Assembly (NCBI GenBank): GCA_025351875.1
Contig: JANXVA010000361.1
Span: 1 to 39,052 of the forward strand
Origin: Myxococcales bacterium
GTDB lineage: Bacteria > Myxococcota_A > Polyangia > Polyangiales > Polyangiaceae
DNA: 39,052 nucleotides
Direction of reading: 5' to 3'
Position numbers and translations under genes: made by a program. Below the pieces are notes generated by a model, which did not search any database, was not told the origin of the DNA, and was given only the letters and a program-made list of their open reading frames with translations. Within the stretch, counting starts at the first letter, position 1. The number at the start of each line of letters is the position of its first letter. Shown here piece after piece: positions 30,776 to 39,052 of the stretch.

Positions 30776-32357
30776 CGGGAGGAGGCTTGGCGGCGCTGGT
30801 AGCGGGCTTGGGCGTGGGAGCGGCGGCGGCGGAGGGGCGCGCGGCCGTGATTGATTGGGCGGGAGTGGGGCGGGGGAGGGCGACCGCGGGTCGCGCGGAC
30901 AGCGTCGGGGTCGGGTTAACAACCCCCGCCGTGGTGGAGGCCGACGTCGACGCCGTGGACGTCGACGTTGACGGCGAAGGCAAGACGCCGGACGGCGCGG
31001 CGCTGAGCACCGAGGTAACCCCCTTGTTCGCCGCCGCCCCTCCGCCCGCGACCTTCCACACGACCACCCCGCCGATCGCGATCGCCGCGATCACCATCCA
31101 CGTCATCCCCCGGCTTCCTTCGCGCGTCGCGCCAGCGACGCCCGCGCTCTTCGCCGTCGCCTCGCTCACCGGATTCGCTCCGGTGGCATCCGCGATGCTC
31201 GCGGTGCTCGGCCTCGGGCGCGCGCCGTTCGGCGACGACTCCGGGAGGACGCTCTGTCGGAGCTCGTCCGCCTGCTCCGGCGCGACCTCCTCGAGCGACG
31301 TCGTGAGCCGGAGCCGCTGCGCTGCCGCTTGCGCGCCGAAGTGCAGCTCGAGCAGCTTCTGAAGCGCGCGTGCGGCCTCGTCACGCCCCATGGGAACGAG
31401 CTTGCGGAGCTCCTCGGCCACGTCGTGCGCGGTCGCGGGGCGATCCTTCGCGTCGCGCGCCACAAGACGCATGTAGAGTGCACACATGTCGGCCGGCGCC
31501 GAAGGCAAGGCCTCTTCGAGCTTCGGGGGCTTCTCGAGCGCGAGCTTCCGGATGACGTCCATGTCCGTCCCGTCGCCCCACATGCGTCGCAGCGCGAGGC
31601 ACTCGAACAGCACCGCACCCACGCCAAAAAGGTCGCTCCGACGATCGATCGCGTCGCCCATCGCCTGCTCGGGCGACATGTACGCGGTCTTGCCCTTCAC
31701 CTCGCCGGTCTTCGTGCTGCTCTCGGCCTCGATCTTCGCGACGCCGAAGTCGAGCAGGCGCACGTGCCCGTCGCAGCCGACCATTACGTTCTGCGGGGAA
31801 ACGTCGCGGTGAACGAGGTTCAGCTCCTTGCCGGCTTCGTCGCGCAGCTCGTGTGCCGCGTGGAGCCCGTCACAGACCTCGGCGAGCACGTGGGCCGTGA
31901 GCGAAGCGCCGAGCTCCGCACCCGCATCGGACAGCGCCTTGAGCACGCGAGAGAGCGCCTGCCCCTCCACGTACTCCATCGCGAGGAACAGCTCGCCGTC
32001 GACCTCTCCGTAGTCGTACGCGCGCACGATGTTCGGGTGGTCGAGCATCGCTGCGAGCTTGGCCTCGCGCAGGAACATCTCGATGCGTCGCGCATCTCGC
32101 GCCGCGTCGGGCAAGAGTCGCTTGAGCGCGACGACGCGCTCGTACCCGGCGGCACCCTTCTCGGTGACCGCGCCCTCCGCCTGGAGCTCGAGCGCCGCCT
32201 CGACGGTGCCCATGCCGCCCCGCCCGATCACGAAGAGCGACCGATAACGCGCCGCCAGGCCGGATCGGGCCGATGTCGGCCCGGAACGGGAGGACGCCGC
32301 GGCACGCTCCGGCGAGCGCGCTGACGAAGAAGAAGGTGCGAGGTCGCGCGCGGCCAT
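30753..32357 (-). CDS. Membrane-anchored Ser/Thr protein kinase (PknB-like)
   Basis: This is a 534-residue kinase. The cytoplasmic kinase domain (about 38-320) has GRGGMG 45-50, Lys79 in VVALKRLL, HRDVSPQNVMV (catalytic loop, HRD 183-185), DFGVAK 203-208 and the activation segment GKTAYMSPEQ. HRDVSPxN is characteristic of myxobacterial kinases. A charged juxtamembrane linker (about 345-415) precedes one membrane helix (MTWMVIAAIAIGGVVVWKVAG, about 418-438). An exported Ser/Thr/Pro/Ala-rich tail ends PPPDVDDHPF, with no PASTA or other sensor domain. The start at ATG 32357 drops an Arg-rich upstream extension. The gene is divergent from the lectin-like lipoprotein across 44 bases and overlaps the TPR gene. 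Candidate readers of its phosphothreonine marks are the two FHA proteins nearby. Confidence 0.93.
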   Translation of the reverse strand: MAARDLAPSSSSARSPERAAASSRSGPTSARSGLAARYRSLFVIGRGGMGTVEAALELQAEGAVTEKGAAGYERVVALKRLLPDAARDARRIEMFLREAKLAAMLDHPNIVRAYDYGEVDGELFLAMEYVEGQALSRVLKALSDAGAELGASLTAHVLAEVCDGLHAAHELRDEAGKELNLVHRDVSPQNVMVGCDGHVRLLDFGVAKIEAESSTKTGEVKGKTAYMSPEQAMGDAIDRRSDLFGVGAVLFECLALRRMWGDGTDMDVIRKLALEKPPKLEEALPSAPADMCALYMRLVARDAKDRPATAHDVAEELRKLVPMGRDEAARALQKLLELHFGAQAAAQRLRLTTSLEEVAPEQADELRQSVLPESSPNGARPRPSTASIADATGANPVSEATAKSAGVAGATREGSRGMTWMVIAAIAIGGVVVWKVAGGGAAANKGVTSVLSAAPSGVLPSPSTSTSTASTSASTTAGVVNPTPTLSARPAVALPRPTPAQSITAARPSAAAAPTPKPATSAAKPPPDVDDHPF

Positions 32358-32401
32358 CCGCGTTTCATCGTAGCTTAACGCTCTGGAAGGGATGTCACGG
32401 C

Positions 32402-33634
32402 GTGGAGGGTCCGGGAAACACGAACGTTCGGGGTGGTACGGCGCGGCTCGCGTCGACCTCCGCGCGCGCGTTTGCTGCCGCGGTCGTGCTTCTCGGCGCG
32501 ACCGGCGCGCTCCTCGCGGCCGCCGCATGCCTCCCCGAACTCGCCGCTCTCGGGCCCGACGACGCTTCGTTCGAGACCTCGACCGCGCCGTTCCAGGGGT
32601 GCGGTGACGGAATCATCGCGACGCTCGACGACGGCGGTGACTCCGGCGAGTCGTGCGATCCCGGCGGTGATGCCGCGGTCCCAGGCTGCCGCTCGTGTCA
32701 GATCACGTGCGAGGGCAAACTCGATCCGAAAACCGGTCACTGCTACTTCGCGGCCGGCGCCGACACGAGCTACGCCGCCGCACGCACGCGATGCAAGGCC
32801 GAGCGCGCCCACGTGGTGACGCTCGCGAGCACGGACGAGGCGAAGCTCCTCGAGGAGGTCTCCGCCAACGAGTCGGGGTACTGGGTCGGGCTCTCGCTCA
32901 ACACGGCGGACCTCCACGGCGCTTACGGCCCGCCGGCCGAGCGTCCCGAGGAGCCCGGGTTCCCCTCTCCGGCCGCCAACGATCCGGCCGCGCAGGGCCC
33001 TTGCACGGGTTGCTTCGGCATCGGAGCCGACGCTGGCACGTTCCCGCTCGCGGACGTCGACGCCTCCGACACGACGAGCGACACGATCTGCGTCGCGTCG
33101 CGCGGCGGCACGTGGTTCCGGGTCCCGTGCAGCAGCGGTACGATCACGCGCCCCACGATCTGCGAGCGCGAGCCGGCCGGCGTCCGCGGCAAGGCGTGCG
33201 GAAACGACGGCATCTGCTTCACAGTTCCGCAGACCGCCGGAGAGAAGACGTACCTCGTGTCCGTCTCGCCGGCCGAGCCCGAGATCGCGGATACGACGTG
33301 TCGCTTCCTCGACGGTGGCTCGCTCGTCGTCTTCGAATCGCGCGAGGAGCGCGAGCAGCTCGCTCACGAGATCGTCATGCGCTTCCCGGACAAGGCGCAG
33401 CTGCTCTGGATCGGGCTGCAGGCCGACGGGGGAACGTGGACCTGGGACGACGGCGTCGTAGCCACGGCGGACGCCAGCCGTCCGCTCCCATGGGGCAACG
33501 CGCAGCCGACGAGCCTCGCCAGCGGTCGGGCGCTCATCACGGTCGGCGGCGTCCCGACCTACGACACGCAGCTTGCCTCTGCGGACGCCAGCAGCGCTCC
33601 CCAGCTCTTCATCTGCCAGCGCCCCGCGCGCTGA
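32402..33634 (+). CDS. Lipoprotein with two C-type-lectin-like domains
   Basis: This is a 410-residue predicted lipoprotein: hydrophobic AAAVVLLGATGALLA then LAAAAC with Cys43 as anchor. A Cys-rich segment (CGDGII, GESCDPG, VPGCRSCQITC) resembles the DUF4215-type repeats common in myxobacteria. Two C-type-lectin-like domains follow: the first at about 113-260 (CYFAAGADTSYAAARTRCKA, YWVGLSLN, PTICERE), the second at about 270-408 (CFTVPQTAGEKTYL, LWIGLQADGGTWTWDDG, LPWGNAQPTS, LFICQRPAR). WIGL/WTWDDG and paired Cys are family hallmarks; calcium-binding EPN/QPD motifs are not obvious. The GTG start at 32402 follows GGAAGGGA. It is probably exposed at the cell surface and could bind glycans or prey/host ligands; ligand unknown. 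Confidence 0.82.
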   Translation: MEGPGNTNVRGGTARLASTSARAFAAAVVLLGATGALLAAAACLPELAALGPDDASFETSTAPFQGCGDGIIATLDDGGDSGESCDPGGDAAVPGCRSCQITCEGKLDPKTGHCYFAAGADTSYAAARTRCKAERAHVVTLASTDEAKLLEEVSANESGYWVGLSLNTADLHGAYGPPAERPEEPGFPSPAANDPAAQGPCTGCFGIGADAGTFPLADVDASDTTSDTICVASRGGTWFRVPCSSGTITRPTICEREPAGVRGKACGNDGICFTVPQTAGEKTYLVSVSPAEPEIADTTCRFLDGGSLVVFESREEREQLAHEIVMRFPDKAQLLWIGLQADGGTWTWDDGVVATADASRPLPWGNAQPTSLASGRALITVGGVPTYDTQLASADASSAPQLFICQRPAR

Positions 33635-33673
33635 AGCCCGCCGTCACTTCGCGGCGGCGGCTTCCTTTTCCTT
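33633..33673 (+). terminator. Candidate intrinsic terminator after lectin-like lipoprotein gene
   Basis: GAAGCC-CGCCG (33633-33643) pairs with CGGCG (33652-33656) and, after a 2-base bulge, GGCTTC (33659-33664) around an 8-base loop. It is followed by pyrimidine-rich CTTTTCCTTC on the plus strand. It begins at the lectin gene's stop and overlaps the last codons of the convergent mlaC-like gene. Confidence 0.4.
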
Positions 33674-34300
33674 CGCGGCGATCTTGTCGCGCAGCTTCTG
33701 CGCGAGATACCCGTAGCCCTGACCCTCGGTCGTCAGCATGCGATGGAACTGGTCGTAGTAGTTCTTCGTCATGCTCGAGCCTTCGGTCACGATGTCGATG
33801 ACCCGGTACTTGTCGCCGGTGCCGAGGATCACGTAGTCGACCTGCACGGCGGGGTCGCGAGGCTTGGCCTTGCTCTTCGCCTCGGTCTTGATCTTCGAGA
33901 CGTTCTCGCCGATGTCCTTCGCGCCGCTGTACGAGACGTCGAAGTCCTTCGTCTTGTTCAGGTTCTTCTGGAGGTTCTTCTCCACGAGGTTCCTGAGCAG
34001 ATCCGTGACCTCCTTTTGCTGCTCGGGCTTCAGATCGTCCCAGTGGTTCGTGCACTGCGGAACGGCGGGCGGGCAGGGCTTGCCCATCGTGCGCCGCGCG
34101 AGCTGGTCGTAGTCGACCATACCGCCCATCGCCTCCTTCACCTTCTCGGTGGAGGACCCCTTCTCGACGAGCTCCTTGATGCTCGAGTGCTTCTCCTGGA
34201 CGAACGCCTTGGCGGCATCGACGTCCGCAAAGGCCCCACCTGCGACGAACGTGCAGGAAAGAGCGACGGCGGCGGCGGAGACGAACTGACGGAAACGCAT
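33644..34300 (-). CDS. MlaC-family phospholipid-transport substrate-binding protein
   Basis: This is a 218-residue exported protein: signal peptide MRFRQFVSAAAVALSCTFVA ending near GGAFA, then an MlaC/Ttg2D fold. Marks include VDYDQLARRTMGK, WDDLKPEQQKEVTDLLRNLVEKNLQKNL, VQVDYVILGTGDKYRVIDIVTEGSSM and FHRMLTTEGQGYGYLAQKL. MlaC carries phospholipids across the periplasm between outer- and inner-membrane Mla complexes and keeps outer-membrane asymmetry. An inner Cys pair (GKPCPPAVPQCTN) is an insertion not found in E. coli MlaC. ATG 34300 is preferred by the distance from AAGAGG; ATG 34309 is the alternative. No mlaD/E/F genes are adjacent; the gene stands alone downstream of the PilS-like kinase, 136 bases away. 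Confidence 0.88.
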   Translation of the reverse strand: MRFRQFVSAAAVALSCTFVAGGAFADVDAAKAFVQEKHSSIKELVEKGSSTEKVKEAMGGMVDYDQLARRTMGKPCPPAVPQCTNHWDDLKPEQQKEVTDLLRNLVEKNLQKNLNKTKDFDVSYSGAKDIGENVSKIKTEAKSKAKPRDPAVQVDYVILGTGDKYRVIDIVTEGSSMTKNYYDQFHRMLTTEGQGYGYLAQKLRDKIAAKEKEAAAAK

Positions 34301-34436
34301 CGAGATCATGCCTCTTTTGGTTAGGGCGACGGGTTCACACACTTGGACGTCTCACGAACCTGCTCGATTCATACCTGTCAGGCTCTCGGCAACCCGACGC
34401 AACTCCTGCGCTTTTTGCGACTCTTCCGGGGTTCTC

Positions 34437-35831
34437 TCAGCGCAGTGACCCAGCGTTTGCAGCAACCGCGACAGGAGGATCGCGGTCCGCGTCCTTCTTA
34501 GCGGGACCGTTCGCTCGCGCAAGCCCGACCACGAACGTCGCGCCGGACCCGGTCCCGTCTCGGACTTCGATGCTCGCGCCGAGCGCTCGGTGGTCCTCGA
34601 TGATGCGTCTGACGACCGCGAGTCCGATCCCGGCGCCGCCTGCCCGGGTCGTGTAGAACGCGTCGAAGATCTTCTGCGCCGCGTCAGGCGCGATGCCGGG
34701 GCCCTCGTCACGCACGGCCATCTCGACGCGCTCGCCCGCGGTCGCGATCGACACGGTCACGCTCGTCCCGGCGCCGGTTGCCTGCACGCCGTTGCGCACC
34801 AGGTTCCAGAGCACCTGGCGCATCTGCGCGGGATCGCAGCGGGCGTATACTGCGCCCTCTGGCCCGCCGTAGTGGACGGCGACGTCGCCCGAACCGCTCC
34901 GTTCCGAGAGCGACGCGAGCGCGACCACCTCGCGCGCGAGGGCGGCCACGTCGACCCGCTCGGGCTCGGGCTTCTTGGGACTCGCGAGGTCCATCATGTC
35001 GGAGACGAGGTGGTTGAGGCGCCCCGCCTCGCGATGGACGATGTCGCAGAGGCGCCGATCGTCTTCCGACAGCCCAGGCGCCTCCCGCAGCATCTCGATC
35101 GAGCCCTGGATGGAGCCGAGCGGGTTTCTGATCTCGTGCGCGAGGCCCGCGGCGATCCTGCCGAGCAGGGCGAGCCGCTCGGCCGCGAGCGCGCGGTCGT
35201 TCGCCTCGGCGAGCGCTCCTCCGGTCCGTCGCAGGCGCTCGGCGAGGTATCCGGCGAGCAGCGCGACGACGACGATGCCGAGCGCGCTGACCGCGAGCGG
35301 GTACACCATGCCGTCCCAAGAGACGATGTAGTTCGCGGCACCCTGATCGCGCGGGGGGCGGATCGTGTCCGTCGCGAAGCCGGCGCAGAGCACCACGAAG
35401 ATGCCGAACCCGCTGATCCCGGCCAGCGCAGCGCCGCGAAGCCCGATGAGGATCGCGCCCACCAGGCAGGTGAGGCCGTAGAACGACGTGGCGCCGCTCG
35501 TCGCGCCGCCGGACACGTACACGATGGCCGTCCACGTGAGCTGGTCGAGGACGATCTGCACCTCGGCGAGGCGGCGAAGGTGCTTGCCGCTCCGCAACAC
35601 CGTCGCGTAGACGGCCGCGAGCGCGAAGGCGGCGCCGATCGTCGCGAAGACGATGCCCTGGCTCTGCGGGTACACGCCGAGCGCGCCGCGCAGATAGAAG
35701 AACGCCGTCGCGACGAGAAGGAGGGTGAGGAAGCCGAGCCTGAGCCCGGTCATCCACGAGAGGCGGCTGGCGAGACGCTCGTCGGACTCGAAGCCGAGGT
35801 CGGGCTCGATCCTCGACGGCTCCGCAAGCAT
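34437..35831 (-). CDS. PilS-like membrane sensor histidine kinase
   Basis: This is a 464-residue histidine kinase with six predicted membrane helices in the first 200 residues. A linker coil follows, then a HisKA domain with His232 in GLAHEIRNPLGSIQGSIEML and an ATP-binding domain with N-box NLVRNGVQA, G1 DEGPGIAPDA and G2 GAGIGLAVVRRII. Six helices followed directly by HisKA, and its position 18 bases after pilC, match PilS, which with PilR controls pilin (pilA) transcription in Pseudomonas and Myxococcus. Unlike those loci, no pilR response regulator follows: the next gene on the strand is mlaC. Assignment as PilS is by architecture and neighbour, so another NtrB-type kinase is possible. 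Confidence 0.85.
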   Translation of the reverse strand: MLAEPSRIEPDLGFESDERLASRLSWMTGLRLGFLTLLLVATAFFYLRGALGVYPQSQGIVFATIGAAFALAAVYATVLRSGKHLRRLAEVQIVLDQLTWTAIVYVSGGATSGATSFYGLTCLVGAILIGLRGAALAGISGFGIFVVLCAGFATDTIRPPRDQGAANYIVSWDGMVYPLAVSALGIVVVALLAGYLAERLRRTGGALAEANDRALAAERLALLGRIAAGLAHEIRNPLGSIQGSIEMLREAPGLSEDDRRLCDIVHREAGRLNHLVSDMMDLASPKKPEPERVDVAALAREVVALASLSERSGSGDVAVHYGGPEGAVYARCDPAQMRQVLWNLVRNGVQATGAGTSVTVSIATAGERVEMAVRDEGPGIAPDAAQKIFDAFYTTRAGGAGIGLAVVRRIIEDHRALGASIEVRDGTGSGATFVVGLARANGPAKKDADRDPPVAVAANAGSLR

Positions 35832-35849
35832 GTCAGCTGCTCTCGCCGC

Positions 35850-37061
<1,212 letters not shown>

Positions 37062-37073
37062 CGCCCGTAAAGG

Positions 37074-37099
37074 TTACCGATCGCAACGCCCATCGGTAA
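37074..37099. promoter_or_regulatory. Perfect inverted repeat between divergent pilC and hydrolase genes
   Basis: TTACCGAT (37074-37081) and ATCGGTAA (37092-37099) are exact complements 10 bases apart, giving an 18-bp centre-to-centre distance. They fill most of the 48-base divergent gap. GTAAAG also occurs just left of the first arm and across the end of the second. A dimeric regulator binding here could control both genes. Confidence 0.5.
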
Positions 37100-37109
37100 A
37101 GTATCCACG

Positions 37110-38204
37110 GTGATTCTCGCGAGAGCTCCTGCGGACGTGGCCGCTCTCGTGGTCTCCGGCGGCGTCGCGCCGGATGCCGCCGCGGGGTTCGCGAGGCGGT
37201 CTCGCGACGGTCAGTGGGAGCTTTCGGCAGGTGGGGCCACCACGGCGTTCTTCGACCTGGCCAGCCTCACGAAGCCCATGACGGCGTTCGCAGTCGCGCG
37301 GAATCCTTCGCTACGGACCGAGAAACTCGGCGCGATCCTGCCGGTGGTCATCGGCACGCCGTCCGAGGAGGTGCCGGTCGAGCTGCTGCTTGCGCACCGC
37401 GCGGGGCTCGAGGCGAACCTCCCACTCTTCCGCCCATTGCTCGAGGGCGGTGCCGTGCGACTTGATGAAGTGCTCATCGAAGCCGCGCGAGCACGGAGGT
37501 CCGACGCGCTCGGCCTTCTCCCCGCCGAGGGCTTCGCTCCTCTTTATAGCGACCTCGGGTACGTGCTCGTCGGCGAGGCGCTCGCGCGCAGGGCGAACGC
37601 GATCGACGTGGGCGACGTGCTCGACGCCGCCGTGGTGTCGCCGCTCGGCCTCGAGGGAAAGCTCGGCTCTGCTCGTCGTCTCGAGGCCCTCGGTGAGGGG
37701 GCGCGTTTTTCGGAGCGCGTCGTGCCCACCGAGGTCGTCCCGTGGCGCGGCGGCGAGGTTCGTGGGCGCGTCCACGACGAGAACGCGTTCGCCCTCCACG
37801 GCGCGGGCGCGTGTGGTCACGCGGGGATGTTCGGGACCGTCGAGGCGGTGCTCGCCTTCGGGGTCGCCGCGCTCGACGCGATCGTGCGCGGTACGGGCCC
37901 GCTCGCGAGCGAGGGCGATCTCGACTGGCTCGTGCGTCCTCGGCATGGCGGCACGCTGCGCGCAGGCTTCGACGGCAAGAGCGACGGCGGAGGTTCCACC
38001 GCCGGTGAGCGTGCCGGCGCCCGGACGTTCGGGCACCTCGGGTTCACGGGAACGAGCCTCTGGATCGACCCCGACGCCGACGCTCTCGTCGTGTTGTTGA
38101 CGAATCGTGTGCATCCTACACGCGAAAATGCGGCCATTCGTGCCGCTCGCCCGCTCGCTCACGACGCGCTCTTCGGAATGGCCGCCGGGGCCTCCGGTCG
38201 CTAG
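37110..38204 (+). CDS. Serine beta-lactamase-related hydrolase
   Basis: This is a 364-residue member of the beta-lactamase/penicillin-binding-protein-like fold (class C type). The catalytic SxxK is S52-L-T-K55 in DLASLTKPMTAF. The second motif, usually YxN, is Y146-S-D148 in APLYSDLGYVLVGEAL. The third, usually KTG/HxG, is HLGFTGTSLW near the C-terminus, followed by DALVVLLTNRVHP. This pattern (YSD and HLGFTG) is typical of esterase/peptidase relatives rather than antibiotic-hydrolysing enzymes. No signal peptide is apparent with the GTG start at 37110, so it may be cytoplasmic. It is divergent from pilC and 13 bases before the UbiB-type gene. Confidence 0.85.
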   Translation: MILARAPADVAALVVSGGVAPDAAAGFARRSRDGQWELSAGGATTAFFDLASLTKPMTAFAVARNPSLRTEKLGAILPVVIGTPSEEVPVELLLAHRAGLEANLPLFRPLLEGGAVRLDEVLIEAARARRSDALGLLPAEGFAPLYSDLGYVLVGEALARRANAIDVGDVLDAAVVSPLGLEGKLGSARRLEALGEGARFSERVVPTEVVPWRGGEVRGRVHDENAFALHGAGACGHAGMFGTVEAVLAFGVAALDAIVRGTGPLASEGDLDWLVRPRHGGTLRAGFDGKSDGGGSTAGERAGARTFGHLGFTGTSLWIDPDADALVVLLTNRVHPTRENAAIRAARPLAHDALFGMAAGASGR

Positions 38205-38217
38205 AGTTCCCCTCTCG

Positions 38218-39052
38218 ATGCCGGACCGCGCCTCGTCCTCCCTGCCGCCCGACGTCGCGACGAAAGCGCGTCCCGGCGAGGGGCGGCGCCGCCGCGCCGA
38301 GAGGGCCACGCCGCGTCCGCCGGCGCTCGGCAAGGCGACGGGCAAGGGCGATGACCCGGACCCGCCCGTCGTCTTCCGGAAGCGCGGCGCGAATCGCTGG
38401 CGCTTCGTGCGCGCGTACACGACCACCTTCCAGGTCATCTTCAGCTACCTCACGCTCTTCTGGGCGACGAAGCTGTTCGGTCGCGCGTATCGCGACCAGA
38501 AAATCCAGGCCGTCCACAAGGCGAACGCGAAGCGCGTCTACGCGACGATCCTCGAGCTGCAGGGCCTCTTCATCAAGGTCGGGCAGCTGCTGTCGATCAT
38601 GGCGAATTTTCTCCCCGAGGAGTTTCGTCAGGAGCTCGAGGGGCTCCAGGATCAGGTCCCGCCGCGCGCGTACTCGGAGATTGCGCCGCGTATCGAGGAG
38701 GAGCTCGGCGCGACCGTCGATGATCTCTTCGACGACTTCCATCGCGAGCCGATCGCGAGCGCGTCGCTCGGTCAGGTCCACGAGGCGCGCACGAAGGAGG
38801 GCCAGCGCGTCGCCGTGAAGGTTCAGCACCAGGACATCGACGAGATCGTCCGCCTCGACCTCAAGACCATCCGCCGCATCATCACGATCGTGCAGTGGTT
38901 CGTGCCGGTGCAGGGCCTCGACGGCTACTACCACCAGATCAAGGACCTGCTGAAGCAGGAGCTCGACTTCAACGGTGAGGCCGACAACATCGAGAAGATC
39001 GCTACCAACTTCGAGAAGGACCCGCGCGTGCACTTCCCGGTGCCGGTGCGTG
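38218..39052 (+). CDS. AarF/UbiB (ABC1/ADCK) family atypical kinase, N-terminal part
   Basis: The frame runs from ATG 38218 off the right edge (about 278 residues visible). After a basic, disordered N-terminus (to about 50) comes the family's KxGQ helix, GLFIKVGQLLSIMANFLPEE. Then come ELEGLQDQVPPRAYSEI, the Ala-rich nucleotide loop IASASLGQVHEA, VAVKVQHQD and the ExD-type QELDFNGEADN. UbiB/ADCK proteins are membrane-associated atypical kinases or ATPases needed for quinone synthesis or lipid handling; KxGQ replaces the usual glycine-rich loop. The HxD and DFG-like regions lie beyond the window. It follows the hydrolase by 13 bases and may share its transcript. Confidence 0.92.
   Translation, partial: MPDRASSSLPPDVATKARPGEGRRRRAERATPRPPALGKATGKGDDPDPPVVFRKRGANRWRFVRAYTTTFQVIFSYLTLFWATKLFGRAYRDQKIQAVHKANAKRVYATILELQGLFIKVGQLLSIMANFLPEEFRQELEGLQDQVPPRAYSEIAPRIEEELGATVDDLFDDFHREPIASASLGQVHEARTKEGQRVAVKVQHQDIDEIVRLDLKTIRRIITIVQWFVPVQGLDGYYHQIKDLLKQELDFNGEADNIEKIATNFEKDPRVHFPVPVR

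Overview
The window is very GC-rich and densely coded, with strong G/C bias at third codon positions and many GTG/TTG starts. Gene content points to a delta-type proteobacterium of the phylum Myxococcota, probably Polyangia-like. The markers are a Ser/Thr kinase with an HRDVSPQN loop, a myxobacterial-type PilZ protein, an FHA-domain sigma54 activator, GTP-dependent PEPCK, pilC next to a PilS-like kinase, many lipoproteins and a C-type-lectin-like lipoprotein. This placement rests on recognised families, not on a database search. I see no rRNA, tRNA, CRISPR array, prophage or insertion sequence.

Layout. 1-2.3 kb (minus): acetyl-CoA synthetase (cut by the left edge), a GNAT acetyltransferase, a ferritin-like diiron protein and a PilZ protein. 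2.5-3.5 kb (plus): a 57-residue membrane protein, then a start-less fragment of an Ig-like surface protein. 3.5-6.2 kb (minus): GTP-PEPCK, translationally coupled to a DUF4412 lipoprotein. 6.4-7.1 kb (plus): a crotonase. 7.1-11.2 kb (minus): a MoxR ATPase / DUF58 / TgpA-like transglutaminase operon, divergent from an unknown lipoprotein. 12.1-15.7 kb (minus): exonuclease III, then NAD-type isocitrate dehydrogenase followed by a CPA2 antiporter with a C-terminal EIIA domain. 15.7-17.2 kb: an alpha/beta hydrolase (plus) and a secreted M23-fold protein (minus). 17.3-18.8 kb (minus): two coupled haem c lipoproteins sharing a C-terminal cytochrome c'-like module. 18.9-22.5 kb (minus): an unknown protein, a PpiD/SurA-type prolyl isomerase and an M16 peptidase. 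22.6-24 kb: a second PilZ protein (plus) and an unknown lipoprotein (minus). 24.2-29.5 kb (plus): an FHA-sigma54 activator, a membrane/spermidine-synthase-fold fusion and a VWA-FHA protein. 29.7-32.4 kb (minus): a Ser/Thr kinase overlapping a TPR protein. 32.4-34.3 kb: a lectin-like lipoprotein (plus) and MlaC (minus). 34.4-37.1 kb (minus): pilC and a PilS-like kinase without pilR. 37.1-39 kb (plus): a serine beta-lactamase-like hydrolase and an AarF/UbiB kinase cut by the right edge.

How it fits together. Most of the window looks like core chromosome: central carbon metabolism (Acs, PEPCK, IDH, crotonase), envelope maintenance (PpiD, M16, MlaC, M23, TgpA/MoxR) and signalling (kinase, two FHA proteins, two PilZ proteins, PilS). 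The most unusual observations are these: an in-frame TAG that appears to clip the last 27 codons of the PpiD-like gene; the duplicated haem module in the two cytochrome lipoproteins; an M23 protein lacking the first zinc-ligand histidine; a PilS-like kinase without its partner; perfect palindromes in two divergent promoter regions; and a ~150-bp fold-back repeat.
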